From positions 1 through 11,363 of the forward strand of contig FR891968.1 of assembly GCA_000434235.1 (NCBI GenBank): DNA of 11,363 bases, in the 5' to 3' direction. Both the position numbers and the translations under genes were made by a program. The first letter of the stretch is position 1; every line of letters starts with the position of its first letter. The notes beneath the pieces are model-generated. The model saw only the letters and a list, made by a program, of their open reading frames with translations. It did not search any database and was not told the origin of the DNA. This stretch comes from Alistipes sp. CAG:268. GTDB lineage: Bacteria; Bacteroidota; Bacteroidia; Bacteroidales; Rikenellaceae. Positions 1 through 7,897 of this stretch are shown piece after piece.

Positions 1-78
1 GCAAACCGTCGTCCCAACGATAGATGGATCCTCTTGCCATATCGGCCAGGTCTTCCGGGAACCGTGTCGAAAAGCCAC
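1..78. other. Region beyond the operon terminator, no supported gene
   Basis: I see no supported gene here. On the minus strand an open frame can be read to the window edge, with an ATG at 40-38 starting MARGSIYRWDDGL. Thirteen codons are too few to call a gene. It could be the start of the next minus-strand gene, or chance. Confidence 0.2.
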
Positions 79-121
79 AAAACAAAGGGTGGATCCTGCA
101 TGCGGATCCACCCTTTGTTTT
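79..121 (-). terminator. Intrinsic terminator of the susC-susD-peptidase-DUF4302 operon
   Basis: Bases 79-96 are perfectly complementary to 104-121, giving an 18-bp stem with a 7-base loop (TGCATGC, 97-103). The stem is GC-rich near the loop (GGGTGGATCC) and A/T-rich at its base, so the minus-strand transcript ends in a T-rich stretch (TTTGTTTTGTGG, then CTTTT). The stem begins 12 bases after the TAG stop of the DUF4302 gene, where an operon-ending terminator is expected. The A-rich opposite arm means it could also stop transcription from the other direction. Confidence 0.9.
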
Positions 122-133
122 CCAGAGAGTCGT

Positions 134-1990
134 CTACTCGACAGCCTTGCACTGCTCCGATCCGGAGATCCCGATCGCCGAAGCCGGGAAGAAGGGTACC
201 TGCTGCTTCGTCGCTGCCGAAGCCGCCGGCGAGAGTTCGTTGCCCTCGGCATCCACAAGCTGCACCATGGTATAGGGCCCGACGAAGTAGTCCAGGGAGG
301 TGTAACCCTCCGCAATCGGCAGGTAGTAATATGAGGTGGAGCCGGTCCTGCGTTCATAAAGCTCCAGGCAGGTGATGGTGAAGTTCACCCCGCTGGTCAG
401 CGAGCCGTTACGTCCGACCATGGTCGCCTTGCCCGGTTCATCTTCGCTGTATGTCGCCACCAGGTTGGAGGCATTGGTCGAATTGACAATTCCATAATCG
501 CTGCCGGTATCCCGATCGACATATCGGTTGGCCAGATAAATCGTTCCGGTAGAGGTCGTATAGAGATCCGCCTGATTTCCGGTCACCCGCAGGTTGCCTC
601 CGGAATAAGTAGCGGCAATATCCACCAGATTGGCATATACCGTATATCCCCATCCGTTGATCTTGAAACTCGAATTGATGGCATTGGGCTTGATCGTGAT
701 GTAGAACGTATAGGATGTCCCGCTCGTCTCGGACGACGTACTCGTAACGGCCCATTTGCCCAGCCAGCGTTTGTACAGATCATTGGTGTTTTCAGGCAGC
801 AACGACGCATCGACCGAGAAGGGAACCGCAGTCACCGACGTCGTGGAGAGGATCGAGCCCTCGGATACGGCGCAACCGAAGACAATCGCCACATATTCGT
901 CGTAGAAGCTCGGATAGTTGAGCGTGTAGGAGCCATCGCCCTGATAAAGCATCTTCTTCGCGAACTCGTTCACGTCGTCGCCCGATCCGATCTGGCTGTT
1001 GAGCGCACCGACCAACTCCTGGAGCAGTTTCTTCTCCCGGTAGGTCTCGTACTCGGAGCGCAGCATGGTCCCGATGTAGTAGTATTCGGTGTCGTTCGAC
1101 GGCTTGACCTCGACGGCCGCGCTCTTGTAGGTCTTCGCCTCCTCGGGAACCGCCACATCGAATGTAATGTCGGAGCGGATCGGCTCCGGAGTCATGATCT
1201 TGAAATCGGCACCGTTTGCCTCGACAAAATAGTATTCATCCACAAAGTTGAAATCCTGCGCCGTCACACCGTCGATCGTAATCGGTTCGTAGAAACTGAT
1301 TCCCGTCTTGGTGTAGATAAACGGGGCGTAGACCGTATTCTGGTCGTCGATCCGGATCGTCAGCCGGCGGTTCGTGCGCACCGTGGAATAGGTCTTGCCG
1401 TTTACCACACAGGAATAGGAGTTGAACTCCATGTCCTCGGCACAGTTCTGATAGGTCTCCACTTCGGTGGCCCAGTCGGCATCCGAAGCCATGGGAGTCA
1501 GAATGTACGAGTTTCCCGAGATGATACCGCGCAGACGGATCCGCTCCGGCGAGGTCTCCATCACCATGAACTTGTAGTCTCCCTCCATTCCCTTGTAGGT
1601 GGAACCCAGGCCGTCGGGATTGCGCGGATGCACGAAATAGTTGATCACCGAGTTCTTCGTATCGAAATTGAGCGTCACGCCCAGGTCCTCGCCGAGCGAA
1701 TAGAGGCTCGTCTCGGCCGTCGAAGGATCGCTTTCGGTCTCGGACGCAACGGTAACCTGTCCGTCGGCGAATTTGAAGAACACGTTGTAGCCTCCGAACT
1801 CCTGCGTTGCCGAAGGGAAATAACGGACATGCCACCCGTTCGGGGCGCTCTCGAGAGCCGCTTTCGCCTCAACCTTGGCCGCCTCGATACGTTCCGAAGC
1901 AGTCTTGTCGAACAAGTCCTCTTCGTCGAACAGGCACGAGGTGCACAGCAGGGGAAGCGCCAGAAATGATATGATCGTTGTTCTTTTCAT
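134..1990 (-). CDS. DUF4302 domain lipoprotein (last gene of a SusCD operon)
   Basis: This 618-residue protein is a predicted lipoprotein. Its short hydrophobic signal ends in a lipobox at LLCTSC, so Cys19 would be lipidated. The mature start LFDEEDLFD is acidic, which in Bacteroidetes favours export to the cell surface. The N-terminal part has features I associate with DUF4302: an acidic segment followed by FDKTASERI (27-35), SAPNGWHVRYFP (48-59) and GGYNVFFKFADGQVTVASE (66-84). A middle segment (about 275-400) looks like a beta-sandwich, with the phrase VEVKPSNDTEYYYIG. From about residue 405 a separate beta-rich domain starts at WLGKW (409-413) and runs to the C-terminus. No catalytic motif is visible. 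The gene follows the metallopeptidase by 41 bases. DUF4302 proteins commonly accompany SusC/SusD and a zinc metallopeptidase, but their biochemical role is not known to me. Substrate binding or presentation at the surface is inference. Confidence 0.85.
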   Translation of the reverse strand: MKRTTIISFLALPLLCTSCLFDEEDLFDKTASERIEAAKVEAKAALESAPNGWHVRYFPSATQEFGGYNVFFKFADGQVTVASETESDPSTAETSLYSLGEDLGVTLNFDTKNSVINYFVHPRNPDGLGSTYKGMEGDYKFMVMETSPERIRLRGIISGNSYILTPMASDADWATEVETYQNCAEDMEFNSYSCVVNGKTYSTVRTNRRLTIRIDDQNTVYAPFIYTKTGISFYEPITIDGVTAQDFNFVDEYYFVEANGADFKIMTPEPIRSDITFDVAVPEEAKTYKSAAVEVKPSNDTEYYYIGTMLRSEYETYREKKLLQELVGALNSQIGSGDDVNEFAKKMLYQGDGSYTLNYPSFYDEYVAIVFGCAVSEGSILSTTSVTAVPFSVDASLLPENTNDLYKRWLGKWAVTSTSSETSGTSYTFYITIKPNAINSSFKINGWGYTVYANLVDIAATYSGGNLRVTGNQADLYTTSTGTIYLANRYVDRDTGSDYGIVNSTNASNLVATYSEDEPGKATMVGRNGSLTSGVNFTITCLELYERRTGSTSYYYLPIAEGYTSLDYFVGPYTMVQLVDAEGNELSPAASAATKQQVPFFPASAIGISGSEQCKAVE

Positions 1991-2031
1991 ATGCGTTGAT
2001 CGTTTGTTCTGAAACCATTCAATTAACCGGG

Positions 2032-2913
2032 TCAGTCGAGCGACTCGAAATCGAGGTAGGGAGCCTCGGAGGCACGACGCAGTACGATATCGCGCAACTC
2101 ATTGAGATCGATCGACCAGCTATTCTTCATGTAGTTGTAGACGATCTCGAATTTGGCCTCGATCTTCTCCCGGCCGCTGCTTCCGGCCGTCGTCAGCATC
2201 TCCTCCCACTCCTCGGACGAACGATTGACATAGAGCGAAATCAACTCGACGAAATCCTCGCTGTCTGCTTTCGAGGCATAGGGCGAAATGAATCCGTCCT
2301 TGAGTGCCATCTCATCGGACGTATAGATCTCGAAGCACTGGTCCTGCACATAGTCCGGGCCGGAGATCTCTGCAAAATCGGTCGAATAGGGCTTCGTCTG
2401 ATTGAGGATGTGTCCGAACTCATGGTGGAGCGTCTTGAAATAGGAGGTCTTCGCATTGACGGCCGTGGGCACCAACCCATCGACGTTGTACAGCGTGATC
2501 TTGGCCCCCGCCTCGGCCGTTCCGAGCACCAGCGATCCGTTGGTCTTGTAGGCATACGACCCGACCAGATAGAGGATCTTCGGGAAATAGGCCTTGATGA
2601 ACTCCGTATCGCCCGTAATCTCGTTGTAAGCCTCCAGACACATGTGGAGCACCAGCTTGGCCATGGCGACGGACTGTTCGTAGCTGGCCGGCGTGAGGTA
2701 ATAGTCCATGCTCGACTCGATATCCTCGAACCGATACTTGAACAGGATGTTGTATGGCTCCACATAGTTGCGCGTGAGCCAACGGTCGAAATCATTCTCT
2801 TCGGTAGTTGCCTCCCGGACCACGCTGGTGGAACTCAGCTCATCGTCGTCCGAACAGGCGGAAAAGAAGAACGATACGACGGGGAGCAACAGGATGATCA
2901 GATATCTTTTCAT
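2032..2913 (-). CDS. Putative zinc metallopeptidase lipoprotein (Peptidase_Mx1-like)
   Basis: This is a 293-residue predicted lipoprotein with a zincin active site. I chose the ATG at 2913 over the one six bases upstream (2919, adding MH). It gives the MKR start shared by both neighbouring lipoproteins, and its context GCATATGAAAAGA also occurs at the DUF4302 start. The hydrophobic signal ends in FFFSAC (Cys20), followed by SDDDE, which matches the surface-export signal known for Bacteroides lipoproteins. The motif HHEFGH gives zinc ligands His164 and His168 and catalytic Glu165. A downstream SEDFVE segment (218-223) probably supplies the third ligand, Glu219 or Glu223. Length and motifs fit the 'putative zinc-binding metallopeptidase' family (Pfam Peptidase_Mx1), which is typically found beside SusCD genes. 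It lies 12 bases after susD and is probably co-translated with it. The likely role is cutting a protein or peptide substrate at the cell surface before import. The substrate is unknown. Confidence 0.88.
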   Translation of the reverse strand: MKRYLIILLLPVVSFFFSACSDDDELSSTSVVREATTEENDFDRWLTRNYVEPYNILFKYRFEDIESSMDYYLTPASYEQSVAMAKLVLHMCLEAYNEITGDTEFIKAYFPKILYLVGSYAYKTNGSLVLGTAEAGAKITLYNVDGLVPTAVNAKTSYFKTLHHEFGHILNQTKPYSTDFAEISGPDYVQDQCFEIYTSDEMALKDGFISPYASKADSEDFVELISLYVNRSSEEWEEMLTTAGSSGREKIEAKFEIVYNYMKNSWSIDLNELRDIVLRRASEAPYLDFESLD

Positions 2914-2925
2914 ATGCATTCGTTT

Positions 2926-4575
2926 TTAATTTCTCGGGTTGGGGGTCAGACCGGCCGCAATGACGTCGGACGGGAGCTGCAGGGCGCGGCGGGGATCGGG
3001 CGTTCCATCCTCGTCACTGATCTGATCGGTAATCTGGAGCACGGTTTCATCGTCCTCGTCGAGCGTATACCGGTAGACCGTTATGCCGAAGCGGCGCGTA
3101 TCGAACCAGCGCATGCCCTCGTGCAGGAACTGGTAACGGCGCATGAACAACAGAGCCTGGAGCATGCTCTCCTGCGTGCCGCCCTTCTCCAGCGCATTGT
3201 ACGGAGGAGCGAAGAGTTTCTTTTTCGGATTGAGCGTCTGCGGACTTGTCTCCGAGGTCTTGCCCACGTAGAGTTCCGAATAGTTCGGATAGGTCTCCGT
3301 CGCCCACTTCTTGATCGACTCCTCGGTCATGGGCGTGAATCCCGACGAGAAGAGATTGGAGGCATACATGTTCATGTCGGCCAGTGCACTGTCCAGAGCC
3401 GAAGGATCCTCCTGCATCTTCATGACATAGGCCTCGGCACGGTTCAGGAGCGCCTCTTCCATACAGAACAGAACGGACACGGCCTTCGAATAACCGGTTC
3501 CTGCAACCGGATCCGTATACTGGAACGTATACCAGATACGCGGCAGGATGTACTTCCCGGACGATGCAAGCACCGCATGACCGGCCTTGAAATAGACACT
3601 GTTACCCCAGGGACCGCCATACTTGGGCTGTACGGTTTCATAGGTACCCTGCAGTTTACCGTGTGCATAGCGACCGGCCGTCGTGTACCATCCGAACACC
3701 GTTCCGGCGCTCGAAGTAGCCGCCTGAACGAGGAAATTGGCCGAGCTCGACGACTGTACGTATGCCTGATGGCGACTTGTGCCATTCGGAATCGCCGCAA
3801 TGGCATCGTAATCCCGCAGGAGCGAGGTCGGATTCGAGGTCAGCGCCTCCGTCGCATACTTGATCGCATTGTCCCAGTCCTGGATGAAGAGGTAATAACG
3901 CGAAGCAAAGCAGCATGCGGCCTTGTAGTTGAAGTGATACTTCGGCACGGCATAGGAGGTGTCATCGATCAGGGGGATACCCTCCTCGATGTCCTTTCCG
4001 ATCATTTCGTAGACCTCCTTGAGCGTACCCCGGTCATAGCGGGGGTTGAGGTCGGTTTCGGCATGATCCATATAGGGGATGCCCAGATAGTTGTCGGCCG
4101 TAGCCGGATTGTAGGGCATGCAGAAGAGGTTGGCCAGCACAAAGTGCGAGTAGGCCCGGCACAGCAGGGCTTCGCCCTTGCTGGCCTTCAGAGCCGCCGT
4201 CGTGGCTCCGCCCATCTCCTCGATGGCCGAAAGGGCCTGATTGGCATTGGCGATGCAACCATAGTTAGCACTCCAGATGTTTCGCGGAGAGTCGTTACCG
4301 GTAGTCACATTCTCCGCCCACTCGTAGACATCCTCGTAGAACTGGTCATAGTTCTTGGTAATGCCCCGATCGCAGACGTTGTCCGATGACAGTTCGGCCA
4401 CGATCTGATAGCTGCCGGATCCGCTCACGTAGGCCGAGACCAGGATGTTGGCAATCTTCTCTTCCGAATCCAACGTCGTGCGCAGGTCGGGATTCTTGTC
4501 GAGGAAATCGCCGCAGGACACCAAAGCCAGGGCGAAGGCCAAACTGCTCAGAAAACAGATGATATTTCGTTTCAT
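2926..4575 (-). CDS. SusD/RagB family outer-membrane nutrient-binding lipoprotein
   Basis: This 549-residue SusD-like lipoprotein should be the surface lid of the SusC channel, capturing substrate outside the cell and handing it over. The signal peptide ends at LVSC with Cys21 as the lipidation site, and the mature protein begins CGDFLDKNPD, a classic SusD opening. The N-terminal half has the TPR-type helical pattern of the family (for example ANQALSAIEEMGG and KGEALLCRAYSHFVLANLF). The C-terminal signature RRYQFLHEGMRWFDTRRFG (479-497) is the hallmark of the RagB/SusD domain. Length is normal (about 500-600). It starts 16 bases after the susC stop and is followed closely by the metallopeptidase, so the genes are one transcription unit. 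SusD proteins cannot be assigned a ligand from sequence alone. The operon contents suggest a peptide or glycopeptide rather than starch. Confidence 0.96.
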   Translation of the reverse strand: MKRNIICFLSSLAFALALVSCGDFLDKNPDLRTTLDSEEKIANILVSAYVSGSGSYQIVAELSSDNVCDRGITKNYDQFYEDVYEWAENVTTGNDSPRNIWSANYGCIANANQALSAIEEMGGATTAALKASKGEALLCRAYSHFVLANLFCMPYNPATADNYLGIPYMDHAETDLNPRYDRGTLKEVYEMIGKDIEEGIPLIDDTSYAVPKYHFNYKAACCFASRYYLFIQDWDNAIKYATEALTSNPTSLLRDYDAIAAIPNGTSRHQAYVQSSSSANFLVQAATSSAGTVFGWYTTAGRYAHGKLQGTYETVQPKYGGPWGNSVYFKAGHAVLASSGKYILPRIWYTFQYTDPVAGTGYSKAVSVLFCMEEALLNRAEAYVMKMQEDPSALDSALADMNMYASNLFSSGFTPMTEESIKKWATETYPNYSELYVGKTSETSPQTLNPKKKLFAPPYNALEKGGTQESMLQALLFMRRYQFLHEGMRWFDTRRFGITVYRYTLDEDDETVLQITDQISDEDGTPDPRRALQLPSDVIAAGLTPNPRN

Positions 4576-4591
4576 ATCCTTTCAATTTTAA

Positions 4592-7500
4592 TTACAAACC
4601 GATTCGAACCGTCAATGTGAACTGGCGGGGAACAGGAGCTGCGACACCGCCGGTGTTGTAGAACTCCGGGTCCTGACCGTTGAGCTTCTTGTCCGCATAG
4701 ATCAGGAACAGGTTCGTTGCCTGCAGTTTGAGCGACAGCGACGAAAGTCTCAATTTCGAGATGAGCCGCTTCGGGAAGTCATACGACAGCGAGATCTCCT
4801 TCATGCGGATGAAATCGCCCTTGGCGATGCGGGCCGTCGAATAGTTGTAGGCGCTGTAGCCATACTTGAGCGAGGAGTTCTGCTGCAGCTGCCGCTTCGA
4901 TGCGATTGCCGGGACATTCGTTATCGCCTCGTCACCGGCCACCATCCAGCGGTTCTTGAACTCGCGGGGCATGGCGTCCAGGTCCGAATAGTACCCGTCG
5001 AATACGGGGTTGAGCCGGACCACATTGCCGAACGAATAGGTCATGAAGACATTCAGCCGCCATCCCTTGTACTGGAACGTATTGCCGAAGCTTCCGAGAT
5101 CCGTCGGATCGACCGGTCCCGAGTAGACCAGATTCGTCCGAAGGTTCTTCTCGTCACTGTCCTGGAAGTTGAACGAATCGGAGCTCACCTCGCCCTCGGT
5201 ATTGACCACCTGCGGCAGACCGGTCTCGCTCAACCCGGCATACTGGAACGAGAAGAGCGAACGGGCCGGATAGCCCTCCATTGTGAATCCGGTTCCCGAA
5301 ACCAGCGTCATGGCCCGGGTCGAGGTCTCCAGCTTGGTCACCTCGTTGTGGATGTGCGAATAGATGAAGTTGGTCGTCCAGCTGAAGTTCTTCGTCTGGA
5401 TGTTCTTGGTCGAGAGGCTGATTTCGACACCGTTCGATTTCATCTCGGCCACGTTGCCGTACTTGGAGACCTCACCGCCGATACCCTGCGTCGTCACGAT
5501 GCCGATCAGGTCGAAATTGTTTCGTTTGTACCAGTCGAAGGCCAGATTGATCCGGTTGTTCACGAATCCGGCATCAAGACCGAGGTTCAGCTCGTGCTTC
5601 TTCTCATAGGTCAGCTGCGCATTCTCGAGACTGGTCACCTCGAGGGCAGGTTCGCCGTCGCCGCTGGTCGGGCGCCACGGAGTCACCGACTCGATAACGG
5701 CCAGTGAATTGGTGACATACGACGGACCGCGGTCGGCCGTAAGCGAATAGGATGCCTTGAGCGACAAGTGGGACATTGCCGGACGGATCTTGTCGAAAAA
5801 GCTCTCCTCATGAACGTTCCACGCACCGGAGATGTTCCACGTCGGGAGCCAGCGAGCCCGGCGGCTTCGGCCCATCTTGTTGGTACCCTCGTAGCGGTAG
5901 GTGCCGTTGATCGTATAACGGCCCTTGTAGGAGTACGTTCCGTTGAAGAAGAAGGCCACCTCGCGGTAGAACGTATCGCCGATCGTATAGTAGTTGCTGA
6001 GGTTCTCGGTACCCTGCTTGAAGGCCAGATAATCGTAGTAGGGCTCCATGCCGTTGCTGTACTGGAGACCCCAGCCGCGGAACCACGTGTTGTGGCGGTC
6101 GATCTTGTTCACCGACATACCGCCGTAGAGGTTCACGATGTGCTTTCCGGCGAAGGTCTTGTTGTAGGTGGCCGAAACGCGGAAATCGTACGACATCATC
6201 TCGTTGTCGGTCCGTTCGAAGATACCGCCGCGCGGCAGGACCGAAACCGGTACGGCATAAGGATTGTCCGGATCCGTATACAGATACGGGTTGCTGTCCC
6301 GGACGGTCGTCGGCTCGATGGTCCGATAGGCGATCGCCTGGTTCGACGCCTCCGTGATGTTGTGCTCCTGAACGGAGGCCTGATACTTCACGGCACCCAG
6401 AACGGCCAGATCCAGACCCGCCACGGGCGACCATTTCAACTCTCCCTGGAACTTGGTCTCGACTACCGACAGGTCGATGTAGTTGTTGTCGAGTTCGTGC
6501 AGGATGTTGAACGGGGCGTAATTGCGCGTATAGAACTCCTTGGGATCGAGCGTGCGCGACGTGTTGAGCGCATAGGAGTAGGGGTTGATGTCGAATTCGC
6601 GCTTGACCTCGCCCGTCACGTAGTTGGTCGCCGAGGAGAGGGTTCCGGGAGCCTTCTGCTTGCGGTAGGATCCGTTCGAGATCAGGTTCAGCGACAGGTT
6701 CTTGAAGATATTGAACGTCGCATTGATGTTCGCCGTATAGCGCTCCACCTTGCTGGTTTTCGTCCATCCGGGATCCATCATGGCGCTCAGCGATGCATAA
6801 TACGAGGATTTCTCCGTACCCGAGGTAAGGCTGACCGAATGGGTATGCATGACGTTGTTGTTGAACAGCTCCTTGAACCAGTTGGTATTCCGGTACTCGG
6901 CAGCCCGCAGGTAGCCGGCGCGGCTGGCATCGTCGTTGCCCAGCTGTCCGGCGGCGATCATCTGGTACATGCGCCCGAACACACCGCTCTCCGAGTCGGT
7001 GATCGTCTCGGCCAGGTTGAGCCAGCCCTTCTTCTGCATGTCCATGTAGACCGACATCTGGTCCTGCGAATTCATGATGTTGAAATCCCGGTAGGAGGGA
7101 ATCATGCGGTAGGTGAATTCACCCGTATAATTGATGGAGCTCACGCCGGCACGGCCCCGCTTGGTCGTGATGACGATCACACCGGCCATGGCTCGTGCTC
7201 CGTATATCGAGGTTGCCGATCCGTCCTTGAGGATGTTGAAACTTTCGATGTCTTCCGCGTTGAGTCCGGCAATGGCCGAAGCGATCAGCGTCGTGGCGTC
7301 ACCCGACGAGAGGGCATCGGCATCGATATCGACGATATCCTCCATGATGACACCGTCCACGACCCACAACGGCTTGGAGCTGCCGTAGATCGACGTGGCT
7401 CCGCGGACACGGATCTTGGGGGCGGTACCGAACGTACCGGAGACGTTCTGCACCGACACTCCGGCCGAACGCCCCTCCAGACCGCGGCTGATGTCGGCCA

Positions 7501-7897
7501 TACCGGCCAGTTTCACGTCGTCGGCGACCAGCTGGTCGGCGGCTCCCGTAAACAGACGCTTGTCCATCTGCGTCATACCCGTTACCACGACCGCCTCGAC
7601 ATTCTGCGCATCGGGTTCAAGCTGCACCCGAATATTGGCTGCGACATCGACATCCTGGGTCTTGTAACCCACATAAGAGATCTGGAGTTTTCCCGTCTGG
7701 GGCACTCCCGAAAGCTCGAACTCTCCTTTGACACTGGTGGAAGTACCAATTGTCGGGCGATCCTTGACAACTACGGTAGCACCGACGATCGGTGTTCCGG
7801 TCTCATCGATGACCAGACCCTTGACCGTCTGCGTTTGGGCCGAGGCCGTCATCAAACAAAAAACCGCCAGTAACGATAAGAGTAAATTCTTTACCAT
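4592..7897 (-). CDS. SusC/RagA family TonB-dependent outer-membrane transporter
   Basis: This 1101-residue TonB-dependent transporter should import an oligomeric nutrient across the outer membrane together with the adjacent SusD-like protein. A Sec signal peptide covers residues 1-20 (cleavage after TASA, mature start QTQT). A carboxypeptidase-regulatory-like domain follows (about 24-98: VKGLVIDETGTPIVGATVVV). Next come a TonB-box-like EAVVVTGMTQ (101-110), the plug (about 115-250) and a beta-barrel to the C-terminus (TLTVRIGL). The plug contains KIRVRGATSIYG, LWVVDGVIMED and the SusC signature ILKDGSATSIYGARAMAG (222-239). The stretch SGDATTLIASAIAGLNAEDIES (198-219) is longer than in classic SusC and resembles a SusC subfamily I associate with metallopeptidase/DUF4302 loci. 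There is no STN domain between the signal peptide and the regulatory-like domain, so direct signalling to an anti-sigma factor is unlikely. It is first in its operon, behind a long leader. The substrate is not assignable. Confidence 0.97.
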   Translation of the reverse strand: MVKNLLLSLLAVFCLMTASAQTQTVKGLVIDETGTPIVGATVVVKDRPTIGTSTSVKGEFELSGVPQTGKLQISYVGYKTQDVDVAANIRVQLEPDAQNVEAVVVTGMTQMDKRLFTGAADQLVADDVKLAGMADISRGLEGRSAGVSVQNVSGTFGTAPKIRVRGATSIYGSSKPLWVVDGVIMEDIVDIDADALSSGDATTLIASAIAGLNAEDIESFNILKDGSATSIYGARAMAGVIVITTKRGRAGVSSINYTGEFTYRMIPSYRDFNIMNSQDQMSVYMDMQKKGWLNLAETITDSESGVFGRMYQMIAAGQLGNDDASRAGYLRAAEYRNTNWFKELFNNNVMHTHSVSLTSGTEKSSYYASLSAMMDPGWTKTSKVERYTANINATFNIFKNLSLNLISNGSYRKQKAPGTLSSATNYVTGEVKREFDINPYSYALNTSRTLDPKEFYTRNYAPFNILHELDNNYIDLSVVETKFQGELKWSPVAGLDLAVLGAVKYQASVQEHNITEASNQAIAYRTIEPTTVRDSNPYLYTDPDNPYAVPVSVLPRGGIFERTDNEMMSYDFRVSATYNKTFAGKHIVNLYGGMSVNKIDRHNTWFRGWGLQYSNGMEPYYDYLAFKQGTENLSNYYTIGDTFYREVAFFFNGTYSYKGRYTINGTYRYEGTNKMGRSRRARWLPTWNISGAWNVHEESFFDKIRPAMSHLSLKASYSLTADRGPSYVTNSLAVIESVTPWRPTSGDGEPALEVTSLENAQLTYEKKHELNLGLDAGFVNNRINLAFDWYKRNNFDLIGIVTTQGIGGEVSKYGNVAEMKSNGVEISLSTKNIQTKNFSWTTNFIYSHIHNEVTKLETSTRAMTLVSGTGFTMEGYPARSLFSFQYAGLSETGLPQVVNTEGEVSSDSFNFQDSDEKNLRTNLVYSGPVDPTDLGSFGNTFQYKGWRLNVFMTYSFGNVVRLNPVFDGYYSDLDAMPREFKNRWMVAGDEAITNVPAIASKRQLQQNSSLKYGYSAYNYSTARIAKGDFIRMKEISLSYDFPKRLISKLRLSSLSLKLQATNLFLIYADKKLNGQDPEFYNTGGVAAPVPRQFTLTVRIGL

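Noticed and set aside
24..275. Plus-strand open frames across the left edge
   Set aside because: They run through the terminator hairpin and antisense to the DUF4302 gene, and show no protein-like features.
1978..4389. 803-codon open frame on the plus strand opposite the susD and metallopeptidase genes
   Set aside because: It is antisense to two clear genes and full of Arg, Ile, Leu and Gly repeats that mirror their codon bias. It resembles no family.
5768..7873. 701-codon open frame on the plus strand opposite susC
   Set aside because: It is the mirror of GC-rich susC codons, with a His/Arg/Val-rich composition and no domain. susC itself is unambiguous.
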